A DNA stretch of 12,157 nt from CAZYLZ01 sp964648335 (GTDB lineage: Bacteria > Patescibacteriota > Minisyncoccia > Phycocordibacterales > UBA2100): assembly GCA_964648335.1 (NCBI GenBank), contig CAZYLZ010000028.1:1-12157 (forward strand). Reading direction: 5' to 3'. This document shows, one piece after another, positions 1 through 4,378 of this stretch. Position 1 is the first letter of the stretch, and the number at the start of each line of letters is the position of its first letter. The position numbers were made by a program, and so were the translations under genes. The notes below the pieces were generated by a model that did no database searches, was not told the DNA's origin, and saw nothing but the letters and a program-made list of their open reading frames with translations.

Positions 1-4
1 GTTT

Positions 5-139
5 GTCGTTGCTAGCAGGCCAGGGACTCGAAAAGCTTTGCTATGTTTTGTTAGTAAACAAAACGGCAAAGCTGGGGCCGCGAAATACTTGAGCGACGGC
101 GAAAGTATTTTGTGGCCGAGACTGGCCGGCAGCAGCGAT
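5..139 (+). ncRNA. Candidate structured RNA, unknown class
   Basis: Nearly the whole stretch folds into one three-way structure. A closing stem pairs 5-23 with 122-139 (18 pairs, one A-G mismatch at 17/128, one bulged A at 14). CTC at 27-29 pairs with GAG at 118-120. Hairpin 1 is 35-41/66-72 plus 45-52/57-64 with loop 53-56. Hairpin 2 is a continuous 15-bp stem 76-90/103-117. Four pairs (5/139, 9/135, 80/113, 82/111) are G-U only if the plus strand is the RNA; on the minus strand they become A-C mismatches, so the plus strand is the likelier transcript. A T6 run at 164-169 could end it but does not directly follow a hairpin. No promoter is visible because the window starts here. It is not a tRNA, tmRNA, SRP RNA or RNase P RNA that I recognise. 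Riboswitch, sRNA and retron-type RNA remain possible. Confidence 0.5.
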
Positions 140-168
140 TTCAATGACGCGCGACATACGAGGTTTTT

Positions 169-177
169 TGATACACT
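169..177 (+). promoter_or_regulatory. Extended -10 box of the SRPBCC gene
   Basis: TG-A-TACACT, with the hexamer at 172-177, lies 8 nt before the ATG at 186. That spacing puts transcription start on or next to the start codon, so the mRNA should be leaderless. No -35 box is evident. Confidence 0.55.
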
Positions 178-185
178 GATTGGGT

Positions 186-608
186 ATGTCAAAACAAATT
201 ACCGTTCAGGTCATGGTCGACGCTCCTATCGAAAAGGTCTGGGATGCGTACACGAACCCGAAGCATATCGTTAAGTGGAATCATGCGTCGAACGACTGGC
301 GGTGTCCGCGTGCCGTGAACGATCTTAGGGTAGGGGGACGCTTCGAGTCGCGTATGGAGTCTACGGATGGAGAAGAGGGCTTCGACTTTTCTGGCACGTA
401 TACGAAAGTCGTTCCTAGAAAGATGATCGCCTACACCATGGACGGCCCCGACAAGCGCAAAGCAACTGTTGCCTTCGAGGACGTGTTCGAAAGTGCAGAG
501 GTGACCGTAACCTTCGACCCCGAAGACGAGAATCCGATCGCGATGCAGAAAGCTGGCTGGCAAGCTATCTTAGACAACTTCAAAAAGTACGCCGAACATC
601 TGAAGTAG
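186..608 (+). CDS. SRPBCC / AHSA1-like domain protein
   Basis: The 140-residue protein is a single START-like fold of the SRPBCC superfamily, AHSA1 (Activator of Hsp90 ATPase homologue 1-like) branch. These are soluble helix-grip proteins with a hydrophobic cavity, and the bacterial members mostly have no known ligand. Visible family marks are VDAPIEKVWDAYTNPKHI near residues 11-28, KWNHAS and W38, the LRVGGRF strand, the FDFSGTY strand, and the C-terminal helix GWQAILDNFKKYAEHL. The length is full for the family. ATG 186 was chosen over the TTG at 180 because an extended -10 box ends 8 nt upstream, which makes the mRNA leaderless. The membrane-protein gene at 678 follows with no clear promoter and is probably co-transcribed. 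The ligand cannot be inferred. Confidence 0.9.
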   Translation: MSKQITVQVMVDAPIEKVWDAYTNPKHIVKWNHASNDWRCPRAVNDLRVGGRFESRMESTDGEEGFDFSGTYTKVVPRKMIAYTMDGPDKRKATVAFEDVFESAEVTVTFDPEDENPIAMQKAGWQAILDNFKKYAEHLK

Positions 609-667
609 CGCGTGTCGGTCCCTCGACAAACCGTGCCGGACGTCGTACGTTTGTGCAAGTAACAGAC

Positions 668-674
668 GGAGGAG
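668..674 (+). promoter_or_regulatory. Shine-Dalgarno site of the 678 gene
   Basis: GGAGGAG lies just before the ATG at 678 (5 nt from GGAGG). It is one of the few strong Shine-Dalgarno sites in the window. It fixes the start and fits a second gene in a transcript rather than a leaderless one. Confidence 0.75.
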
Positions 675-677
675 CTG

Positions 678-914
678 ATGCTTATCTTAGTCATCGTATT
701 GGGTGGTGTCCTCGTGGGTACACGCTACGGCACCGAGAGTTTTGCTTTCGGTGCAGCGCTCCTAGGTATCATGGTGGCGCTCGCAAGTGCTGTCTGGATC
801 TCGGCTCACGATTGGCCGTGGCTGTTCTCGATCGCATTCGTCGCGATTGCCGCGCTTTTGGGGCTGGCGTTCGGCGGACTCGTAAGTTCGTACATCGCAG
901 ACTCGAGGCGATAA
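678..914 (+). CDS. Small three-helix membrane protein, unknown function
   Basis: The 78-residue product is almost entirely hydrophobic, with three predicted membrane segments at about residues 1-15, 22-42 and 47-70. The tail is short and charged (ADSRR). A Trp-rich turn (HDWPW) sits between helices 2 and 3. I recognise no family. The start is set by a strong GGAGGAG site. It lies 69 nt after the SRPBCC gene with no convincing promoter between them, so the two are probably one transcript, closed by the strong hairpin at 918-946. The presence of a good ribosome site and a terminator argues for a real gene despite its small size. Confidence 0.75.
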   Translation: MLILVIVLGGVLVGTRYGTESFAFGAALLGIMVALASAVWISAHDWPWLFSIAFVAIAALLGLAFGGLVSSYIADSRR

Positions 915-917
915 TGC

Positions 918-946
918 AAACGACGGCACCCTGGGTGCCGTCGTTT
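918..946 (+). terminator. Intrinsic terminator after the 678 gene
   Basis: A perfect 13-bp stem (918-930 with 934-946) has a 3-nt CTG loop. The stem begins AAACGACGGC and ends in TTT, followed by CTTC. It starts 3 nt after the stop codon. The symmetric A/T ends could let it act on both strands, but no convergent gene needs it here. Confidence 0.85.
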
Positions 947-959
947 CTTCATATCATTC

Positions 960-968
960 TGCTAGAAT
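960..968 (+). promoter_or_regulatory. Extended -10 box of tspO
   Basis: TG-C-TAGAAT ends 6 nt before the ATG at 975. It sits 13 nt beyond the preceding terminator stem, and no -35 box is visible. This predicts a leaderless tspO mRNA. Confidence 0.65.
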
Positions 969-974
969 GAGCGG

Positions 975-1379
975 ATGGAAGCTTACTCCTGGTACGCACA
1001 ATTGCTCAAACCCTCGTGGGCGCCACCGTCATGGCTCTTTGGTCCGGTGTGGACGGTGCTCTATGCAATCATAGCCGTCTCGTTCGGAACCGTGTTTTAT
1101 AAAGCTGCGACGAAAGAGATTCCGTGGACTATCGCAATCCCGTTTGCGCTCAATCTTTTCTTCAACGCGATTTTCACCCCGATACAGTTTGGACTCCGTA
1201 ATAACGAACTTGCATCGCTCGACATTCTCCTCGTCGTCGGCACGCTTGTGTGGGCACTTGTGATCGTGTGGATTAATGTCCCCGAGCTCCGCTGGGTTGT
1301 GTACGTTAACATCCCATACCTGCTCTGGGGGTCATTCGCGACGGTACTTCAACTTACCATCACGTACCTCAATCGATAG
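975..1379 (+). CDS. tspO: TspO/MBR family membrane protein
   Basis: The 134-residue protein belongs to the TspO/MBR (translocator protein, peripheral benzodiazepine receptor) family. These are five-helix membrane proteins that bind porphyrins and other hydrophobic ligands and often act in stress responses. The N-terminus carries the family signature, W6-Y-x2-L...P-S-W-A-P-P-S-W-L-F-G-P-V-W-T-x-L-Y30. The C-terminal helix has the usual NIPYLLWGSFATVLQ motif ending in LNR. At 134 residues it is shorter than the usual 150-170; the loops appear trimmed and no helix is obviously missing. It is a single gene with its own extended -10 box, probably leaderless, followed by a terminator. No haem or tetrapyrrole genes are nearby, so the ligand is unknown. 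Confidence 0.92.
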   Translation: MEAYSWYAQLLKPSWAPPSWLFGPVWTVLYAIIAVSFGTVFYKAATKEIPWTIAIPFALNLFFNAIFTPIQFGLRNNELASLDILLVVGTLVWALVIVWINVPELRWVVYVNIPYLLWGSFATVLQLTITYLNR

Positions 1380-1406
1380 AAGTCGCTTTCGGTGCGTCGA
1401 CTTTTT
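1380..1406 (+). terminator. Terminator after tspO
   Basis: A 6-bp stem AAGTCG (1380-1385) / CGACTT (1398-1403) encloses a 12-nt loop and runs into T5 (1402-1406). It begins at the last base region of the tspO stop codon. It separates tspO from the convergent minus-strand gene that ends at 1420. Confidence 0.6.
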
Positions 1407-1419
1407 GCGCAGTTTTGTA

Positions 1420-2673
1420 TCATTTCGTGCCTGCGTCGAGCGCCCAGTACGAAGACCCGTCGTTGGTGGGCGACAAGCATGCAGGCCAATGCTCGTGCGG
1501 CAGTTCGGAACAAAATGCGGTGAGTTCTTGCGAACCTCTCAGAAAAAAGAACGGACCGGCGTTCGCCAAAGACTCTAGGCATCCTCGTTGCATCGATGCG
1601 GGCGCTTGCGATTTGCAGAACGAAATCGCCTGGCGGGTTCTTTCGGGGATGGGTAATGCGCTAACCGTGAACAACGTTAATACCTGTGTCTCGAAACAAA
1701 GCAGCTGATCCGATGAGGGAGCCAAGGTGCATGCGGATCGTAACGTCGGCTGAGTAGAAAACCACGTATACGCCAGCGAATGGTACGCACGCCGTCGACA
1801 GTACTCGCGTTCATCGGCGTTGCTTTCGGCAGAACAGAATGCATGGACTCTGCTCGTGTCGGCGTTGTCGGTTGCGAAAAGGACAAAGCTGCGCTGATGA
1901 CAGGTGCTCTGCGTTAGCGAATCGGAAAAGCTGGCACAGAGGACTCCTACGGTATCTTTTGTAAACCGTGCTGCTGTAGGTGCTATGAACTCGTCGTTTT
2001 CGCCGACGCTTGCCGTGAAGGCCTCCATGAATGCTCCGTTGTAGCAGGCTCGTCTTTTCGCGCGATCCCCAGAGTTCTCTGGAAAGGTTGTTACGCATAA
2101 TCTTACCGCTTTTCGAATATCGCCGGCGGTGATACTGAAATACATATGTCCCAGACTATGCCAACAGCTTGCGGCTTGCATGAGACTCGGACTCCATTCT
2201 GCTGCCGGTTCGCACGAGTGCCTAAACTTCGGAAGCATCGACAGGATCTCGATTTGTGATAACTGCTCGAAACGAAAACGCTCGGCGAGCATCCCGTGCA
2301 AATATCCGCCGTCACATGGCGAGTCTGACGGGTTGAGGTGTGTATTTGCAAACCATCCATCGGGATCGCTTGCGGCGACGATCCGGCCTATCGCATGCGC
2401 CACGCGATGGCACGAAATAAAGCGAGGGTCCTGGGCTTGGAGACTGCTCATGATCGTAAAGATCCTCGCGACCGGGTACTGCGGGTAGAGCGCAGAAGTG
2501 GCGCGTTCGTAGCAAAGTTCGGTCCTTTCGCGTGTCTGCAGTGCGCAGGAAGACTTGATCGTATAGGCGATCATTCCGTCGGAGTTTGCGGCGGCATATA
2601 TGAAGCTTGCGAGGATAGAAAGACCTACACCGGATACGAAAGCGATCATGGTTCGGTTTGAGGGGAAGATCAT
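1420..2673 (-). CDS. Signal-anchored protein with nine cysteine pairs (helical repeats)
   Basis: The 417-residue product is not assigned to a named family. A hydrophobic stretch at residues 10-28 looks like a signal peptide or anchor, so the rest is probably outside the membrane. All 18 cysteines fall into nine pairs: 43/54, 88/120, 154/170, 193/210, 246/258, 280/292, 315/326, 353/365, 388/399. The last five repeats are about 35 residues apart, which fits a TPR/Sel1-like alpha-solenoid with one disulfide per repeat. Repeats 2-4 add His and Gly motifs: CHRVAHAIGR (88-97), CDGGYLHGMLAE (120-131), CWHSLGHMYF (170-179), CYNGAFMEAF (210-219). A metal or haem site is possible. The frame is open further upstream to 2847, but that part overlaps the SET gene. 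ATG 2673 is preferred because a -10-like TATAGT lies upstream and the anchor follows directly; ATG 2649 is an alternative. No clear ribosome site is visible. Confidence 0.8.
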   Translation of the reverse strand: MIFPSNRTMIAFVSGVGLSILASFIYAAANSDGMIAYTIKSSCALQTRERTELCYERATSALYPQYPVARIFTIMSSLQAQDPRFISCHRVAHAIGRIVAASDPDGWFANTHLNPSDSPCDGGYLHGMLAERFRFEQLSQIEILSMLPKFRHSCEPAAEWSPSLMQAASCWHSLGHMYFSITAGDIRKAVRLCVTTFPENSGDRAKRRACYNGAFMEAFTASVGENDEFIAPTAARFTKDTVGVLCASFSDSLTQSTCHQRSFVLFATDNADTSRVHAFCSAESNADEREYCRRRAYHSLAYTWFSTQPTLRSACTLAPSSDQLLCFETQVLTLFTVSALPIPERTRQAISFCKSQAPASMQRGCLESLANAGPFFFLRGSQELTAFCSELPHEHWPACLSPTNDGSSYWALDAGTK

Positions 2674-2697
2674 AGGCGGCCAGCGTGTGAGTACCAG

Positions 2698-2703
2698 ACT
2701 ATA
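2698..2703 (-). promoter_or_regulatory. -10-like box before the cysteine-pair gene
   Basis: On the minus strand TATAGT follows the SET stop codon by one base. It lies 24 nt before the ATG at 2673, predicting a short leader of under 20 nt. The gene may also be read from the SET promoter. Confidence 0.4.
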
Positions 2704-2704
2704 C

Positions 2705-3130
2705 TCATGCAGAGTTCGCCGCAAGATCGCGCTTTTTGCACCGAAGACACGCGCAACCGCGGGGTTGTATATGCTTCTCAAAATACTCGGTATCGTAATC
2801 GTACATGAGCTCTTCTCCGGCCCGTATTGCACGCTTGGCAAAGACATAGATGCGACGGTCTTTTATATCGATCTCGCAATTGGGAGCGCACGAGTGATTG
2901 ATGAATCGTGCTACATTGCCGGCAACGTTCCCATCGATCATGGTCTTGGTCGAAGTCCAAAAGAGATACAGACCGGTATCTGCCTCGATCTGCCGTTTAG
3001 TCGCAGGACGTCCGACATATTCGATGATGCACGCGCCGCGTGGAATGGGCGAATCGGTAAAAAGCCCTCGCCCTGCGCTCGAGCGCCTCACGTGCACGTC
3101 AGTCGCGCTCGGGATCCAGGTTCTTCTCAT
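2705..3130 (-). CDS. SET-domain protein lysine methyltransferase
   Basis: The 141-residue protein is a compact SET domain, the fold that moves a methyl group from S-adenosylmethionine to protein lysines. Visible motifs in order are GRGLF (20-24), IPRGACIIEYVG (29-40), the N/D-rich IDGNVAGNVARF, the catalytic and pseudoknot motif RFINHSCAPNCE (75-86), and GEELMYDYD (105-113, with the family Tyr). A post-SET-like cluster C126-x-C128-x2-C131 could share zinc with C81. It resembles eukaryotic SET/post-SET enzymes but has no extra targeting domain, as is usual for bacterial copies. The minus-strand ATG at 3130 is the first usable start; the upstream ATG in another frame meets a stop at once. It is divergent from the lysine-rich gene at 3186, with 55 nt between them. 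The cysteine-pair gene follows after 31 nt. The substrate is unknown. Confidence 0.92.
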   Translation of the reverse strand: MRRTWIPSATDVHVRRSSAGRGLFTDSPIPRGACIIEYVGRPATKRQIEADTGLYLFWTSTKTMIDGNVAGNVARFINHSCAPNCEIDIKDRRIYVFAKRAIRAGEELMYDYDTEYFEKHIQPRGCACLRCKKRDLAANSA

Positions 3131-3152
3131 ATAAGTATGCGCGGCACCATGC

Positions 3153-3165
3153 TACGATTATCGTA
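3153..3165. promoter_or_regulatory. Palindrome in the SET / Lys-rich divergent promoter
   Basis: TACGAT-T-ATCGTA is a perfect 6-bp inverted repeat around one base, in the middle of the 55-nt gap between two divergent genes. Its right arm overlaps the plus-strand TATATT box, and its minus-strand reading contains GATAAT. It could be an operator that controls both genes, or simply two facing -10 boxes. Confidence 0.35.
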
Positions 3166-3169
3166 TATT
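3164..3169 (+). promoter_or_regulatory. -10-like box of the Lys-rich small gene
   Basis: TATATT lies 16 nt before the ATG at 3186, predicting a leader of roughly 10 nt. No TG extension or -35 box is seen. Confidence 0.35.
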
Positions 3170-3185
3170 CGCACACCATAACACC

Positions 3186-3248
3186 ATGGCCAAAGGAAAT
3201 AATTCGCAGCGCAAGGAAACCAAGAAACCTAAGAAACCGAAGAAGTAA
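3186..3248 (+). CDS. 20-residue lysine-rich protein
   Basis: The ORF encodes only 20 residues. It starts MAKGNNSQRK and ends KKPKKPKK, so almost half the protein is lysine or arginine and there are no hydrophobic core residues. Very small proteins beginning MAKGNN and ending in KKPKK-type runs are, to my recollection, annotated as hypothetical in many bacteria; I know of no tested function. Support here is a good ATG, a TATATT box 16 nt upstream, and a strong bidirectional hairpin 5 nt after the stop. It lies head to head with a SET lysine methyltransferase. Such a basic peptide could bind nucleic acid or the ribosome, or be a methylation substrate; both ideas are inference. Confidence 0.6.
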   Translation: MAKGNNSQRKETKKPKKPKK

Positions 3249-3278
3249 GAAAAAAGAGCGGCACGTGGTGCCGCTCTT
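3249..3278 (-). terminator. Bidirectional terminator between Lys-rich gene and gam
   Basis: A perfect 11-bp stem (3254-3264 with 3268-3278, loop GTG) lies between two convergent genes. On the minus strand the stem ends in TT and runs into four more Ts (TTTTTTC overall), so it is a textbook terminator for the gam gene ending at 3287. On the plus strand the T tract is weaker (TTGCATTTG) but the stem follows the Lys-rich stop closely. Confidence 0.88.
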
Positions 3279-3286
3279 GCATTTGT

Positions 3287-3883
3287 TCACTCGGGCTTTT
3301 CCGATTCCTCGGGCCAGACCACTTTCCACCGTTTTGACGAGAGCGAGCATTCTACACGTGCCGTCGTGTTAGCTGGGCGGAGGTAGAACTTTGTCGCTCG
3401 GTCGATCGAAACGCCCGGGACGGTAAGCGCCGTGTTCTCTTCGTCGAGCAAGGCCTCTTTGTTGACCTCTTCCTTGGACTTCCGGATGAACCGATCGAGG
3501 CCGAGGCGTTTGAGGTGTCCGATGACGATACTGGCGTCGGCAATAGTGACGACTGCGGGCATCGTGGCCCACTGTACCGTTGCACCTTGGCCGAGTTCTG
3601 TCTGGGTGACCTTGCCTCCTTCGGTGAGCGCATGCTTATGCATGTCGGCATAAGCAAAGATTTGGCGCGAAATCTCGACCGCTTCGGCGACGAGTGTCCC
3701 CACCTTGATGGTGGCTTCGCCCGAGATCTCGGCGATCTTGGCTGCCGCTTCGTCCTCGATCCGTTTGGTCTCGAGAAGCTTCGCAGTCAGTGCTCGCTCG
3801 AGGTCTTCGACCTCGCCCAGGGTCGTTGGGATCACTACTTTTTTCTTAGATCTAGTCGGTTTCTTAGGCACGGGAACCTCCAT
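3287..3883 (-). CDS. gam: Mu Gam-like host-nuclease inhibitor (DNA-end binding)
   Basis: The 198-residue protein matches the phage Mu Gam family, Ku-like homodimers that bind double-stranded DNA ends and shield them from exonucleases. The N-terminus is basic (KKPTRSKKK, residues 7-15). Residues 22-80 form a long helix rich in Glu, Ala and Lys, as in the Gam coiled coil. The conserved core follows: LTEGGKV (86-92), V-x-W (103-105), PAVVTI, and L-K-R-L-G-L-D-R-F-I-R...K-E-E-V-N-K-E-A-L-L (124-146), then GVSI (157-160). ATG 3883 is preferred over the upstream in-frame ATG 3916, because the latter would overlap a TATAGA box at 3900-3905. No other phage genes are near, so it is a stand-alone chromosomal copy. 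A role in end protection, repair or recombination is inferred. Confidence 0.9.
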   Translation of the reverse strand: MEVPVPKKPTRSKKKVVIPTTLGEVEDLERALTAKLLETKRIEDEAAAKIAEISGEATIKVGTLVAEAVEISRQIFAYADMHKHALTEGGKVTQTELGQGATVQWATMPAVVTIADASIVIGHLKRLGLDRFIRKSKEEVNKEALLDEENTALTVPGVSIDRATKFYLRPANTTARVECSLSSKRWKVVWPEESEKPE

Positions 3884-3899
3884 GTGTGACCTGAAGGTA

Positions 3900-3905
3900 T
3901 CTATA
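3900..3905 (-). promoter_or_regulatory. -10 box of gam
   Basis: On the minus strand TG-T-TATAGA lies 16 nt before ATG 3883, giving a very short leader. The AGGT just before the start is at best a weak ribosome site. The ATL promoter faces away, about 50 nt off. Confidence 0.45.
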
Positions 3906-3957
3906 ACACATATCATTGTGATCGCACATGCGCCGTCAGGTCAGTGATGTACGGATT

Positions 3958-3966
3958 TGCTATGAT
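3958..3966 (+). promoter_or_regulatory. Extended -10 box of the ATL gene
   Basis: TG-C-TATGAT ends 6 nt before ATG 3973. The same motif and spacing are found before tspO. No -35 box is seen, and a leaderless mRNA is predicted. Confidence 0.7.
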
Positions 3967-3972
3967 AGCGGA

Positions 3973-4353
3973 ATGGCACTCTTTGCAGAACAACCAAAAC
4001 CTAAAAAGCCGAAGGGGCCGCAGACCTTTGGTGAGCGCGTGGTGGCGCTCGCGCTCTCGATCCCGCCTGGAAAGGTCAGTACCTATGGAGCGATAGCGAT
4101 GGCCGCCGGCGGTCCTCGCGGACGCATCGCGCAGAGCGTCGCGGGCATCCTCGGCAAGGCGTACAATGCCGACGAAAAGGGAATCCCGTTTCATCGCATA
4201 GTCTATTCGGGCGGTCGTATCTGGATATCCGACGAATATCGCAAGAAACGCCTCGCACTCTATAAGAAGGAGGGGATACAAATCGACAAGAAGGACCATA
4301 TAGTCGACTTTGCAGACAAACTGTTCGAGTTCAAGACGGCAAAACGAATCTAG
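3973..4353 (+). CDS. Alkyltransferase-like (ATL) protein, active-site Cys replaced by Phe
   Basis: The 126-residue protein is the DNA-binding domain of the O6-alkylguanine-DNA alkyltransferase (MGMT/Ogt) family. FGERVVALALSIPPGKVSTYGAIA (19-42) is the family entry helix and helix-turn-helix. The active-site motif PCHR(V/I) is P72-F-H-R-I here. Without the acceptor Cys it cannot remove alkyl groups by the classical route. It should behave as an ATL protein, which flips and marks O6-alkylguanine for nucleotide excision repair; E. coli ATL has Trp at this place. The Arg finger of ARxVG also appears to be Gln (AQSVAG, 53-58). The N-terminal tail EQPKPKKPKGP is basic. ATG 3973 is chosen because an extended -10 box ends 6 nt upstream. 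It is divergent from gam. Confidence 0.85.
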   Translation: MALFAEQPKPKKPKGPQTFGERVVALALSIPPGKVSTYGAIAMAAGGPRGRIAQSVAGILGKAYNADEKGIPFHRIVYSGGRIWISDEYRKKRLALYKKEGIQIDKKDHIVDFADKLFEFKTAKRI

Positions 4354-4360
4354 CGAAAGA

Positions 4361-4369
4361 TGCTATGGT
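4361..4369 (+). promoter_or_regulatory. Extended -10 box of the acyltransferase gene
   Basis: TG-C-TATGGT begins 7 nt after the ATL stop and ends 9 nt before ATG 4379. It predicts an almost leaderless start directly after the upstream gene. Confidence 0.6.
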
Positions 4370-4378
4370 GCAAGTGCC

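Noticed and set aside
11..40. TTCGAGTCC on the minus strand, like a tRNA T-loop
   Set aside because: The flanking bases do not form the 5-bp T stem, and no anticodon arm or acceptor stem can be drawn.
1..140. Integron attC-like site
   Set aside because: The closing repeat is of similar size, but the RYYYAAC and GTTRRRY core sites at the ends are missing and no integrase is seen.
38..274. 78-residue open frame on the plus strand
   Set aside because: It runs through the folded RNA region and the start of the SRPBCC gene in another frame, with no similarity to any family.
609..667. Hairpin CAAACCGT / ACGTTTG after the SRPBCC gene
   Set aside because: The stem is short with a bulge and lacks a T run, and the next gene seems co-transcribed, so a terminator is not supported.
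2674..2847. N-terminal extension of the cysteine-pair protein
   Set aside because: It overlaps the SET coding end, and the signal-anchor sequence directly follows the internal ATG at 2673.
2600..3181. 193-residue open frame on the plus strand
   Set aside because: It is opposite the SET gene, whose motifs are unmistakable; no motif or ribosome site supports the plus frame.
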